Assembly: GCA_900468625.1 (NCBI GenBank)
Contig: UBUL01000001.1
Location: forward strand, 25,324 to 89,323
DNA length: 64,000 bases
Direction: 5' to 3'
Source: Hyphomicrobiales bacterium
GTDB taxonomy: Bacteria; Pseudomonadota; Alphaproteobacteria; Rhizobiales; Rhizobiaceae
The stretch's first letter is position 1. Every line of letters begins with the position of its first letter. The translations under genes were made by a program, and so were the position numbers. The notes under the pieces were generated by a model. It ran no database searches. It was given only the letters and a program-made list of their open reading frames with translations, and had not been told where the DNA came from. Below, one piece after another: positions 50,985 through 59,152 of this stretch.

Positions 50985-52238
50985 TCAATGCAGGTTCGGC
51001 TGCGGACCCTTGCCGCCTTCGTCGATCGCGAAGCCGCGCTCGAAGCGGTCGAGACGCAGAAGGCGGCTGACATCGTGGCTCTCGTCCTTGGCGATCAAAT
51101 GCGCGAAGCAGAAGCCCGAGGCCGGCGTCGCTTTGAAGCCGCCATAGTTCCAGCCACAGTTCAGATAGAGATTTTCGATGGGCGTGCGGTCGATGATCGG
51201 CGAGCCGTCCATGCTCATGTCCATGACGCCGCCCCAGCTGCGCAGCACGCGCACGCGCGACAGGCCGGGGATGAGTGACACCCCCTCCTCCATCGTGTGC
51301 TCGACGGTGGCGAGATTGCCGCGCTGGGCGTAGGAGCTGTAGTAGTCGATATCGGCACCGAAGACCAAGCCACCCTTGTCCGACTGCGAGATATAGAAGT
51401 GTCCGGCGCCATAGGTAATGACGTTGTCGATGACGGGCTTCAACCCCTCGGAAACGAAGGCCTGCAGGACATGCGTTTCGATCGGCAATTCCAAATCGGC
51501 CATCTTGCCGAGGATCGAGGTATGGCCGGCAGCCGCAAGCGCCAGCTTGTTGCAGCCTATGAAGCCGCGATTGGTCTCGACGCCCGTTACAGCGCCGCCC
51601 TCATCGCGGCGAATGCCGATCACCTCGCATTGCTGGATGAGATCCACGCCGCGGCTGTCGGCGCCGCGCGCATAACCCCAGGCGACCGCATCGTGCCGTG
51701 CCGTGCCGCCGCGCCGCTGCAAGAGGCCGCCGAGGATCGGGAAGCGTGCATGGTCGAAGTTCAGGTAGGGCATCATGCGGCGAACCTGCTCGCGATTGAG
51801 CAGCTCCGCGTCGACCCCATGCATGCGCATCGCATTGCCGCGCCGGGCATAGGCATCGCGTTGGCCATCGGAATGGAAGAGGTTGAGCACCCCGCGCTGC
51901 GAAACCATGGCGTTATAATTGAAATCCTGCTCCAGCCCTTCCCAAAGCTTCATCGAGAATTCGTAGAAGGGCTCATTGCCGGGCAGCAGGTAGTTGGAAC
52001 GGATGATCGTGGTATTGCGGCCGACATTGCCGGAACCGATATAGCTCTTTTCCAGCACCGCGACATTAGTGATGCCGAACTCCTTGGCGAGATAGTAGGC
52101 CGTCGCCAGCCCATGCCCCCCACCGCCGACGATGATGATGTCATAATGCGGTTTGGGTTCCGGAGTCCGCCAAACCGGCTGCCAATGACGATTGCCCGAA
52201 AAAGCCTGTTTTAGAAGCTGATATGCCGAATATCGCAT
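50985..52238 (-). CDS. soxB: Sarcosine oxidase beta subunit
   Basis: A 417-residue catalytic SoxB. The FAD-binding motif is IIIVGGGGHGLATAYYLAK; GSGNVGRNTTIIRSNYL follows. RRGGTARHDAVAW contains a His (about residue 182) at the place where the family binds FMN covalently. It oxidises the N-methyl group of sarcosine at the FAD. The start at 52238 gives MRYSAYQLLKQAF, the usual SoxB beginning. It is the first gene of soxBDAG, and the promoter should lie in 52239-52500. The intact complex suggests use of sarcosine, for example from betaine or choline in the rhizosphere. Confidence 0.96.
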   Translation of the reverse strand: MRYSAYQLLKQAFSGNRHWQPVWRTPEPKPHYDIIIVGGGGHGLATAYYLAKEFGITNVAVLEKSYIGSGNVGRNTTIIRSNYLLPGNEPFYEFSMKLWEGLEQDFNYNAMVSQRGVLNLFHSDGQRDAYARRGNAMRMHGVDAELLNREQVRRMMPYLNFDHARFPILGGLLQRRGGTARHDAVAWGYARGADSRGVDLIQQCEVIGIRRDEGGAVTGVETNRGFIGCNKLALAAAGHTSILGKMADLELPIETHVLQAFVSEGLKPVIDNVITYGAGHFYISQSDKGGLVFGADIDYYSSYAQRGNLATVEHTMEEGVSLIPGLSRVRVLRSWGGVMDMSMDGSPIIDRTPIENLYLNCGWNYGGFKATPASGFCFAHLIAKDESHDVSRLLRLDRFERGFAIDEGGKGPQPNLH

Positions 52239-52564
52239 GCACTCATCCCGATACTGCCCGGCCGCACATTCGCACATGCAACAAAAACGACAAGTCCCGA
52301 AAGGACGAAAAAGCTTCGCAAACAGAACATGATCTTTTCCGAATGCGCAGCGACGGGCGGTGCTTGCCTCCCAGACATGCCGCCAGACCGCCGACCAGCC
52401 CGCCTCTTTGGAAAGTCGCGCAACGCTCTGTTGCTAAACCCCCGCTCACGCGCTAATCCGAAAGGAACCGGGGAATGGGAAATCTAAACTTCGCATTCGG
52501 AATTTCTTATCTATAATGTCCGGAGAGTTGAGGCGCGGATAGCGCGCGGAAGACGAAGAAGCAG
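52239..52564. other. Divergent promoter region between soxB and the cysQ-like gene
   Basis: No gene is seen. It must hold the sox promoter (minus strand). Toward cysQ there is a TATAAT at 52512-52517 with CTTCGC 17 bases upstream (52489-52494), a plausible housekeeping promoter whose -35 matches the rhizobial CTTGAC at 4 of 6 positions. Confidence 0.5.
52489..52517 (+). promoter_or_regulatory. Candidate housekeeping promoter of the cysQ-like gene
   Basis: CTTCGC, 17-base spacer, TATAAT. The -10 is perfect and the -35 weak. The start codon lies 47 bases after the -10 box. Confidence 0.5.
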
Positions 52565-53359
52565 ATGCTTGCAACATTCGAAAAGGCGGCGCTCGAGGCA
52601 GGAAAGGCCATATTGGAGGTCTACCGTGCCGGCTATTCGGTTGTCTTGAAGCGGGACATGAGCCCCGTCACCCTCGCCGACGAACGCGCCGAAGACATCA
52701 TTCTCCGGCATCTCCAGCGCGATTTCCCGCATATCCCGGCCATTGCCGAAGAGCAGGTTTCCGCCGGCAACATTCCGGAGGTTCGCGGACGCGCCTTCTT
52801 TCTGGTCGATCCGCTCGACGGTACCCGTGAGTTCATCGATCATCGCGACGAGTTTACCGTCAACATCGCCTACGTCGAGGATGGCATCCCGATACGCGGC
52901 ATCGTCTATGCACCGGCGCTCGGTGTAGCCTTCACCGGCGAGCCCGGCAGAGCCCGCAAGCTGATCGTCGACGAGCATTTTTCGATTGTCGACCGACTGA
53001 CGATAGGCGTACGCGAACGCCCGTCCAAGCTGACGGCGCTCGCCAGCCGCTGCAACAGCAATGCGAAAACAGAGACCTTTCTGACTGACAATGCAGTGTC
53101 CGGCTGCACGTCGATCGGTTCGTCGCTGAAATTTTGTCTGCTTGCCGAAGGCAAGGCTGATGTCTATCCGCGTTTCGGCCGTACCATGGAATGGGACACG
53201 GCAGCCGGCGACGCGGTATTGCGGGCGGCCGGCGGGACCACGGTGACGGTCGAGGGCGGTCCCCTGACCTACGGCAAGACCGGCCGCAGCGAGGATGCCG
53301 ACTTCGCCAATCCCCACTTCATCTGCTGGGGCGGGCAGAAGCACGGCGTGTCCGCGTAA
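52565..53359 (+). CDS. cysQ: 3'(2'),5'-bisphosphate nucleotidase, CysQ-like
   Basis: A 264-residue magnesium- or lithium-sensitive phosphatase of the inositol-monophosphatase superfamily. CysQ removes the 3' phosphate from PAP (the by-product of sulfation) and PAPS. Metal motifs are visible: AIAEEQ (Glu), LVDPLDGTREF (the DPxDGT signature) and MEWDTAAGDAVL (WDxxAGD). The order and KFCLLAEGKADVYPRFGRTMEWD wording fit CysQ rather than SuhB. It has its own likely promoter. It has no operon partner and is divergent from soxB. Confidence 0.9.
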   Translation: MLATFEKAALEAGKAILEVYRAGYSVVLKRDMSPVTLADERAEDIILRHLQRDFPHIPAIAEEQVSAGNIPEVRGRAFFLVDPLDGTREFIDHRDEFTVNIAYVEDGIPIRGIVYAPALGVAFTGEPGRARKLIVDEHFSIVDRLTIGVRERPSKLTALASRCNSNAKTETFLTDNAVSGCTSIGSSLKFCLLAEGKADVYPRFGRTMEWDTAAGDAVLRAAGGTTVTVEGGPLTYGKTGRSEDADFANPHFICWGGQKHGVSA

Positions 53360-53658
53360 GTCTATTTTTGCAAGCGGAAAACAATTCTTACACCTTGTCT
53401 TGCACCTGCGGACAATGCGGTTCCCGCAGCTTCGAACCGGAAGCGTAAGTTTTCACTGACGAAAAATCATAGGACGAAAACGATTTCCTCTGAAATAACA
53501 GGGTCTTTGAGCCGCATTGCTCAGGAAGAACACACGCAAATCAGCCTGCCGCCACATTGATTAAAATTATTAGCAAAGTCTTACCAGGGGCTTAGGCAAT
53601 TTTTAAATGTGGCAAGATAGAGTGCCTCTCGTGGTCTTGAGTGTGTGTAGAGAGTCCA

Positions 53659-53934
53659 ATGACCGAAATGATACGTCCCCGAGTGAAGTATGTCATCGGC
53701 CCCGATGGCAGCCCGCTGACGATAGCAGACCTTCCGCCGCCGAATACGCGCCGCTGGGTCATTCGTCGTAAAGCCGAGGTTGTCGCCGCCGTGCGTGGTG
53801 GTCTGCTCAGCTTGGAAGAAGCCTGCGAACGTTATACGTTGACCGTCGAAGAGTTCCTCTCCTGGCAGTCGTCCATCAATACCCATGGCCTCGCCGGCCT
53901 CCGGACGACCCGCATACAGCAGTATCGCCACTGA
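53659..53934 (+). CDS. sciP: SciP-type (DUF1153) CtrA inhibitor
   Basis: A 91-residue helix-turn-helix protein whose central part (RVKYVIGPDGSPLTIADLPPP, RRKAEVVAAVRGGLLSLEEACERY, LTVEEFLSWQ) is nearly invariant in alphaproteobacterial SciP. In Caulobacter, SciP binds CtrA and blocks activation of CtrA-dependent promoters early in the cycle. ATG 53659 is preferred over GTG 53641, as it gives the usual start. A GAGTC (GANTC methylation site) overlaps the ribosome-binding region at 53652-53656. A strong terminator follows. It lies about 2.1 kb before ctrA, linking repressor and target. Confidence 0.95.
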   Translation: MTEMIRPRVKYVIGPDGSPLTIADLPPPNTRRWVIRRKAEVVAAVRGGLLSLEEACERYTLTVEEFLSWQSSINTHGLAGLRTTRIQQYRH

Positions 53935-53969
53935 CAGCAGCGGCAGCACCACTTCAATTTGACTTTGTG

Positions 53970-54008
53970 TTCGGGCCTCTTCTTCCAAAAGAGGTCCGAA
54001 TTATTTTT
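53970..54008 (+). terminator. Intrinsic terminator of sciP
   Basis: A 12-bp stem with one G-T wobble (arms TTCGGGCCTCTT and AAGAGGTCCGAA) and a 7-base loop, followed by TTATTTTT. Confidence 0.9.
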
Positions 54009-54114
54009 CCACAGCCGAAATTACGCCGCTCATTGCCTCACGGACATGGAGCATCCCGCATTGATCGAATGTCTTTAAGCCAGCCCGCAAAACCTGCTAC
54101 AAAACAGGGCGCGA

Positions 54115-54699
54115 GTGGAGATTCGAGCTTTGCTACGTCACGCCCTGCCAGCCGTGATCACTCACAATTATCATCCCGATCGGGGTGCCTTTCGTAATGT
54201 CTGCAACCTGCCGAAAGACGAAGCGGAACAGATCATCGCCTCGATCCGGCTCACCGGCCACGCATATCTCAAGGAAAATTACCTGCAGCGACGGATGCTC
54301 GCCGAAGACTGGCTCATCGCGGAACGCCGGCAAAAGATCGGCGAAACGCCTCTGCCTCGTCCCATCTATTTTTTCCTTGGCAACATGGCAGATGGATTGG
54401 ACAAGTCCCGGCCAGACTCGATCGTTCTGCCTATTGCTGGCTTCAATCCCGACACGATCACATTCACGTTCCCGGATAGCATGACGAGCTGCCCATATCT
54501 GAGGCAGTCGGGTCTTTCGAGGGAACCATGGCATGGAAAGGTTTTCACTCGAGGCGAGATTGAAGACATCATTATCCGATACGGCTTCCCAGACCCGAGT
54601 TTGCCGCGGGAGCAACGAGGGCCTGACGCCTTTATCGAAGTGCAAGTATGGGACGATCGTCCGCTTGAAGACATTCGCCGGCAGATGGGTCAGTCATAG
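54115..54699 (+). CDS. Uncharacterised protein
   Basis: An open frame of 194 codons that I do not recognise. The protein is mixed alpha/beta with no signal peptide or membrane helix. Its most distinctive stretch is IYFFLGNMADGLDKSRPDSIVLPIAGF followed by ITFTFPDSM. It ends with a region of acidic and aromatic residues (FIEVQVWDDRPLEDIRRQM). The start is uncertain: GTG 54115 is the first in-frame codon, but no clear ribosome-binding site precedes it and TTG 54130 is possible. It lies between sciP and a GNAT-like gene, both widely conserved, and may be a lineage-specific insertion. Confidence 0.55.
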   Translation: MEIRALLRHALPAVITHNYHPDRGAFRNVCNLPKDEAEQIIASIRLTGHAYLKENYLQRRMLAEDWLIAERRQKIGETPLPRPIYFFLGNMADGLDKSRPDSIVLPIAGFNPDTITFTFPDSMTSCPYLRQSGLSREPWHGKVFTRGEIEDIIIRYGFPDPSLPREQRGPDAFIEVQVWDDRPLEDIRRQMGQS

Positions 54700-54771
54700 A
54701 TCATGCGAGAGTTGGCAGCGCGAAGCGCGTATGCAATCCTTGTTGCATCAGACGCAAGGAGGGAGAATTTC

Positions 54772-55053
54772 ATGGATATCCGCAACGAAAGCAACGCATC
54801 CGGCGGCCGTTATGTCGCGACCGTCGAAGGCCACGAGGCGGAAATGACCTTTTCCCGCACCTCTCCCAAGCTGATCATCCTCGATCATACCGGCGTGCCG
54901 GATGCCTTGCGCGGTAAGGGCGTCGGCCAGGCGCTGGCGCTTCACGCCGTCGAGGAGGCACGGCGCGGCGGCTGGAAGATCATCCCGCTCTGCCCCTTCT
55001 TCAAGGCGCAGGCACAACGTCACGATGACTGGCGTGATGTCGTCAATCTTTAA
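54772..55053 (+). CDS. Small GNAT-like N-acetyltransferase (YjdJ-type)
   Basis: A 93-residue single GNAT half-domain. The acetyl-CoA loop is visible as VPDALRGKGVGQALALHAVEEAR (RGKGVG), and PLCPFFKAQAQRHDDWRD resembles the end of the YjdJ/GNAT-small group. AGGAGGG precedes ATG 54772 with good spacing. Upstream in-frame extension to 54703 is not supported. Targets are unknown. It ends before a long bidirectional stem-loop. Confidence 0.85.
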   Translation: MDIRNESNASGGRYVATVEGHEAEMTFSRTSPKLIILDHTGVPDALRGKGVGQALALHAVEEARRGGWKIIPLCPFFKAQAQRHDDWRDVVNL

Positions 55054-55132
55054 GGCGTGCCGCGCATACGCAATGGCATGAACGAATCTGGCATCGATCC
55101 GTCCGATCGGCCGGATTAATTCCAAAAACGCA

Positions 55133-55179
55133 AAAGCTGCGCGTGACCGGCCCTGTCACGGCCAGTCACGCGCAGCTTT
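55133..55179. terminator. Bidirectional terminator between convergent genes
   Basis: A 20-bp stem with a single mismatch (arms 55133-55152 and 55160-55179) and a 7-base loop. It ends in AAA on one side and TTT on the other, so it can serve both the GNAT-like gene and the FliJ-like gene. Confidence 0.85.
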
Positions 55180-55244
55180 CATGCACCTTCCGTCTATCGG
55201 AACGCAATGATGCTTGATCCGAAAGAAGTGAGGGAATTGCGGTT

Positions 55245-55601
55245 TCAGGCGCGCGCCCGCGCCGGACCCGAACCATCGCGCTCTTCGAGCGCTGCGGCCT
55301 TGGCATATTCGGCCTGTATTTCCTCAAGCGAGCTTTCCAGCGCCTCTTCCTGAACCTGCAGCTCACGAATCGACACCTGCAGGTTGTCCGCGCGCTGGCG
55401 GGCGGCCTTGGCAAAGGTCGGGTAAGCAAAGTGGCTCGGATCCGAAATGCCGGACTTCTTCTCTTCGACGACGATCTGGCTTTCCAGCTCCTTCGTCATG
55501 CGGTCAAATTCCGCCATCATCATCTGCAGCTGCTGCAGCTGACGACGTTTTTCGTTCACCTGAAACTCCTTCAGGCGAACAAGGCTCTCACGTGACTTCA
55601 T
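55245..55601 (-). CDS. fliJ: FliJ-like coiled-coil protein
   Basis: A protein of about 118 residues, almost entirely helical with heptad-like Leu and Gln spacing (LVRLKEFQVNEKRRQLQQLQMMMAEFDRMTKELES), as in FliJ, the flagellar type III export chaperone. ATG 55601 is preferred because GGGAG lies 8 bases upstream; ATG 55607 is only 2-3 bases from it. It is divergent from ctrA and located near it, a neighbourhood conserved in related bacteria. FliJ is short and low in sequence signature, so assignment rests on length, coiled-coil pattern and context. Confidence 0.7.
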   Translation of the reverse strand: MKSRESLVRLKEFQVNEKRRQLQQLQMMMAEFDRMTKELESQIVVEEKKSGISDPSHFAYPTFAKAARQRADNLQVSIRELQVQEEALESSLEEIQAEYAKAAALEERDGSGPARARA

Positions 55602-56044
55602 ACGCATTACTCCCGTGATGCGAGACCCCGGCTCTCGATATTCCCGCCCGCGTCGAACCGCTTTGAGACGGCTTGGTTAAAAAAATTTCCAGCGATCTTA
55701 ATAAAAGCCTACCGCTGGTAACCTTTCGTTTACGGGCATCGTTAATGATAGGCGCAATGATTTAAGGCTCGGTAAATGTTGTGGTCGGATTTCGGCATAT
55801 CGGCATTGGTGAGTCGGATGAATCACTTGGCGTTGGTTCTTAAAGCGATACTTTAGGAGAAGATTTTACTGATTGTCTTTGGAAAACAGTGCAATGGAAA
55901 AATTATTTAATAAATTCGATACGACTTGCCAGAGTGAATCAGAATTTGTTAACCATTACATGGCAGCTTCCAAATCAAGCAGTGATTTGATCGGTATCGC
56001 GTAAGGGGGCTGACGACCTTTCGGCGGCGGTAAAGGGGACAATT
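55602..56044. other. ctrA upstream region with GANTC sites
   Basis: A 440-base AT-rich gap. It has three GANTC sites recognised by the CcrM methylase (55811-55815, 55820-55824, 55936-55940) and a TTAACCAT at 55949-55956, the half-site often bound by CtrA. No gene is present. These features suit a cell-cycle-controlled, autoregulated ctrA promoter. Confidence 0.65.
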
Positions 56045-56746
56045 ATGCGGGTTCTACTCATTGAAGACGACAGCGCGACAGCGCAGAGCATCGAGCTGAT
56101 GCTCAAATCCGAAAGTTTCAACGTCTATACCACCGATCTCGGTGAGGAAGGCGTCGATCTCGGAAAGCTCTACGACTACGACATTATCCTTCTCGATCTC
56201 AATCTTCCCGATATGTCCGGCTACGAAGTGCTGCGCACGCTGCGCCTTTCGAAGGTCAAGACGCCGATCCTCATCCTCTCCGGCATGGCTGGCATCGAGG
56301 ACAAGGTTCGCGGCCTCGGCTTCGGCGCCGACGACTACATGACCAAGCCTTTCCACAAGGATGAGCTGGTCGCCCGCATTCACGCCATCGTCCGCCGTTC
56401 CAAGGGCCATGCCCAGTCGGTGATCATGACCGGCGAGCTCATCGTCAACCTCGACGCCAAGACCGTCGAAGTCGGCGGCCAGCGCGTGCATCTGACCGGC
56501 AAGGAATATCAGATGCTGGAGCTGCTCTCGCTGCGTAAGGGCACGACGCTTACCAAGGAAATGTTCCTCAACCACCTCTATGGCGGCATGGACGAGCCGG
56601 AACTGAAGATCATCGACGTCTTCATCTGCAAGCTCCGCAAGAAGCTGGCCAACGCCGCGGGCGGCGCCAACTATATCGAAACCGTCTGGGGCCGCGGCTA
56701 TGTGCTGCGCGAGCCCGACAGCGGCGATTTCGCCGAAAGCGCCTGA
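56045..56746 (+). CDS. ctrA: Cell-cycle master regulator CtrA
   Basis: A 233-residue OmpR-family regulator with a receiver (E7, D8, D9; acceptor D51 in [24 protein letters not shown]) and a winged-helix DNA-binding domain ([55 protein letters not shown]). This wording is diagnostic of CtrA. It ends AESA, a hydrophobic tail compatible with ClpXP degradation. It controls cell division, DNA replication and envelope genes. Phosphate arrives from CckA through ChpT, encoded 0.8 kb downstream. A strong terminator follows. Confidence 0.98.
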   Translation: MRVLLIEDDSATAQSIELMLKSESFNVYTTDLGEEGVDLGKLYDYDIILLDLNLPDMSGYEVLRTLRLSKVKTPILILSGMAGIEDKVRGLGFGADDYMTKPFHKDELVARIHAIVRRSKGHAQSVIMTGELIVNLDAKTVEVGGQRVHLTGKEYQMLELLSLRKGTTLTKEMFLNHLYGGMDEPELKIIDVFICKLRKKLANAAGGANYIETVWGRGYVLREPDSGDFAESA

Positions 56747-56775
56747 TTAGCCTCCCCTAAACCGCCGAAATTCTC

Positions 56776-56804
56776 AAATCCCGCCTCTTCAGGCGGGATT
56801 TTTC
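56776..56804 (+). terminator. Intrinsic terminator of ctrA
   Basis: ATCCCGCCT and AGGCGGGAT pair around CTTC, extended by AA/TT, then TTTTTC. It is located 30 bases after the ctrA stop. Confidence 0.95.
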
Positions 56805-56808
56805 TTTA

Positions 56809-56910
56809 GGGCAGTTCCAGGAAAAGCGTGTTGCCCCCCTTTCCGTCCGGAATCCCGTAAGAAAATGATAGCGCGCTTTCGCACTTCGGAGAAAAAGGGG
56901 AAGGCTCAAA
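56809..56910. repeat. Small dispersed repeat, family A, diverged copy
   Basis: GGGCAGTTCCAGGAAAAGCG, TTTCCGTCCGGAATCCCG and GCTTTCGCACTTCGGAGAAAAAG follow the family A plan with many changes. It lies between ctrA and the receiver gene. Confidence 0.7.
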
Positions 56911-56990
56911 GCAGCCGGCCGATGAACCGCCCAGGATCGCAATAGCCGCCTCAAAGGCTGCCGTTGCTGCTGTGATATGTCTCGTCAAAA

Positions 56991-57353
56991 TCAGGCGGCT
57001 GCCGCGCGATTGCCGAATATGGCCGTCAGGATCTTGCGATCGAAGGGCTTCAGCAGAAAATCCGTGGCGCCTGCGCGCTTTCCGGCCATCAGCTTGCGAA
57101 GGTCGGCCTCGACAACGCAGTAGTAGATCTTCACGTCCTTGCCGTTGGGCATGGCTCGGATGCTGGCGATGAGATCGAGTGCCCCTTCCATGCCTGCATC
57201 GACGATCAGATAATCCGGGATTTCGGCCTGGCAGCGCGTCAGCGCTTCGCGGGCGTCACCGGCTTCGCTCACAAGAAAATCCAGTTCCGACAGGATTCGT
57301 TTGCCGACCTTACGTACGACATCCGACGTATCCGTTATCATGAACCGCTGCAT
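56991..57353 (-). CDS. Single-domain receiver protein with degenerate active site
   Basis: A 120-residue CheY-like protein. The acceptor Asp (D52 in YLIVDAGMEG) and Lys (K102 in FLLKPFDRK) are kept, but two conserved positions are changed. The acidic pair after the first strand reads TD (T7, D8) rather than DD, and the switch Thr/Ser aligns with V80 (YYCVVEAD). It lies between ctrA and chpT on the same strand as chpT, 190 bases downstream of it. It may act as a phosphate sink or a phosphorylation-independent binding protein in the CckA-ChpT-CtrA relay. This is an inference from position. Confidence 0.85.
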   Translation of the reverse strand: MQRFMITDTSDVVRKVGKRILSELDFLVSEAGDAREALTRCQAEIPDYLIVDAGMEGALDLIASIRAMPNGKDVKIYYCVVEADLRKLMAGKRAGATDFLLKPFDRKILTAIFGNRAAAA

Positions 57354-57505
57354 ATGTGAGCTCCCTGCTGTCGACCGCCATCATCCGAATGGCGGCGTCA
57401 AATTGAAACGATAGGAGCAGCAAGCTAAGGATTCGTTACCGCTACATTCTCAATTGAGCGGACAACCCAAAGATTGCACAGAATTTTCAATGCACGAAAT
57501 ACTAT

Positions 57506-57532
57506 GCCCGCGGCCGATGCCCGGCCGCGGGC
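57506..57532. terminator. Stem-loop downstream of chpT
   Basis: GCCCGCGGCC and GGCCGCGGGC pair perfectly around a 7-base loop, between the chpT stop and the receiver gene. On the minus strand the T-rich part precedes rather than follows the stem, so a classical terminator is not certain. Confidence 0.5.
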
Positions 57533-57543
57533 AAAAATGAGAA

Positions 57544-58203
57544 TCAGTCTTTCGGCTTATGAGCCGCCATGGTCGCCACGAAGGTCAACTCCTCCGGCGT
57601 CGCATTGTAGGAAAGCTCCATGCCGCTCTCGTCGGCAAGAAGCACCGTGTAGTAGGGCTGGATGGAATGAGCGTCGATGGCCTCCTCCAGCGTGCCGGAG
57701 CAGATTTCTGCGAACTTCGGCGGTATGCGCATCAGCCGCCCCTTGGCGCTGATCGTGAATTTGGCCTCGAACTCCGGATTTTCGAGCGTCACCTCGATAT
57801 TGCCGCCGCGCGGAATGGCACCATAGGCAACGAGAAAGAGATTGAGCAGCAGCTTCACTCGGTTCTTGGCGATGATCGCGCGCGGACCGACCCAGTTGAC
57901 CTCCGTCTTCTTCTCGGCGGCGGCGAAATCCTTGGCGGCCCGCTCCGCCTCGCCGGTGTCGATCGAGGCGCCGACCGAACCGGACGCGCCGAAGGCAAGG
58001 CGGGCGAATTTCAGACGGACGGACGCGTTGAGCGCGCTCGTGCGGATCAGATCCATCGCATCGGCATCCGCACCACCCTCGTCGAGCAGCTCCAGACCAT
58101 TGTTGATCGCCCCGACCGGCGAGATCACGTCATGGCAGACGCGGCTGCACAGCAGCGCGGCCAGATCTGGTCCGGTCAGAGTGAGATTGGGATTTTTCGA
58201 CAT
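57544..58203 (-). CDS. chpT: Histidine phosphotransferase ChpT
   Basis: A 219-residue phosphotransfer protein. The N-terminal helical hairpin carries the acceptor His in CSRVCHDVISPVGAINNGLELL (H24). The C-terminal domain is a degenerate ATPase-like fold with no ATP-binding boxes. ChpT passes phosphate from CckA to CtrA and CpdR. It is located within 1.5 kb of ctrA, which strengthens the call. An apparent CtrA-box lies just upstream of the next gene (58317-58331), inside the shared gap. Confidence 0.96.
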   Translation of the reverse strand: MSKNPNLTLTGPDLAALLCSRVCHDVISPVGAINNGLELLDEGGADADAMDLIRTSALNASVRLKFARLAFGASGSVGASIDTGEAERAAKDFAAAEKKTEVNWVGPRAIIAKNRVKLLLNLFLVAYGAIPRGGNIEVTLENPEFEAKFTISAKGRLMRIPPKFAEICSGTLEEAIDAHSIQPYYTVLLADESGMELSYNATPEELTFVATMAAHKPKD

Positions 58204-58504
58204 TCATTGTCTCCTGAATGCTGACAGGCAAGGCGAGTAGTTACACCTTGCCACGGCAAGGTTGCCCGAGGGTTTCGCAGCCAGTGTACCGCGCGCCATA
58301 ATGACACCATATTTGGTAAACCGATTGTTAAGACCATCGACGCAAAATGCATTCATCGCCATCAGACTCGTTCGCGCGCGAATCGTCCTGCGATGGATGG
58401 GCGGAAAGTCTGAGAAAGAGGGGGGCGTGCCGTGGCGGCGCGTTCAGCCGAACATGTCGCACATGCGCCCCTGAAGCACCGACCATGATGAACGGAAAAC
58501 TTCC
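58204..58504. other. Divergent promoter region of chpT and eipA
   Basis: No gene is seen in these 301 bases. It holds TAAA-N7-TTAA at 58317-58331, a near match to the CtrA-box TTAA-N7-TTAA. Confidence 0.5.
58317..58331 (+). promoter_or_regulatory. Candidate CtrA-box upstream of eipA
   Basis: TAAA-CCGATTG-TTAA differs from the CtrA consensus TTAA-N7-TTAA at one of eight positions. It lies about 175 bases before eipA. EipA of Brucella is reported to be CtrA-regulated, so the site is credible. Confidence 0.5.
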
Positions 58505-59113
58505 ATGCGCAATGAACTCCTGAAGAGACTGCCCAGCCCCGGCTCCGGAACGCTCGGCCTTGGCCTGCTCTTGGCCATCGTCGCATTCGTGAGTTTCGCG
58601 TTGCCGATCCGCCAGGCGGCCGCCGCAAACGGCCAGTATTCGGCGCAGGAAATCGTCGATGCCGGCCATTCCTTCTTCGGCTCCACCAGCGGCGGCCTCG
58701 CCAAGGTCGTCGAGCGGGCCTTCCAGCAATACGGCCTGCCGAACGGCTACATTCTCGGACAGGAAGGCTCCGGCGCCTTTCTTGCCGGTCTGACCTATGG
58801 AGAAGGCCAGCTCAACACCAAGAATGCCGGCGAGCATCCGCTCTATTGGCAAGGTCCGTCGCTGGGGCTCGACTACGGCGGCCAGGGTACCCGGGTCATG
58901 ATGCTGGTTTACGATCTGCCGAGCATCGACAGCGTCTATACCCGCTTCGGCGGCGTGAGCGGCCAGGCCTTCGTGGTCGCCGGCTTCGGCATGACCGTCC
59001 TGAAAAACAACAATATCGTGCTCGTTCCGATCCGCACCGGGCTCGGCGCGCGCCTCGGCATCAACATGGGCTATTTGAAGGTCACGCCGAACCCGACCTG
59101 GAATCCCTTCTGA
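58505..59113 (+). CDS. eipA: Envelope-integrity protein EipA (DUF1134)
   Basis: A 202-residue periplasmic protein. A signal sequence is visible (LGLGLLLAIVAFVSFALPIRQAAAA, cleavage near residue 41). The mature part starts YSAQEIVDAGHSFFGSTSGGLAKVVERAF, followed by YILGQEGSGAFLAGLTYGEG and the WQGPSLGLDYGGQGTRVMMLVYDL region, all typical of DUF1134. In Brucella abortus EipA supports envelope-stress resistance. It lies beside chpT and close to ctrA. A terminator follows at 59153. Confidence 0.92.
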   Translation: MRNELLKRLPSPGSGTLGLGLLLAIVAFVSFALPIRQAAAANGQYSAQEIVDAGHSFFGSTSGGLAKVVERAFQQYGLPNGYILGQEGSGAFLAGLTYGEGQLNTKNAGEHPLYWQGPSLGLDYGGQGTRVMMLVYDLPSIDSVYTRFGGVSGQAFVVAGFGMTVLKNNNIVLVPIRTGLGARLGINMGYLKVTPNPTWNPF

Positions 59114-59152
59114 GCCTTCTTCCGATACGATCTCCCAGGCAGCGCACGCCTT

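Noticed and set aside
53581..53595. CtrA-box before sciP (TTAC-N7-TTAG)
   Set aside because: Two of eight positions differ from consensus in an AT-rich stretch, so the match is too weak to list.
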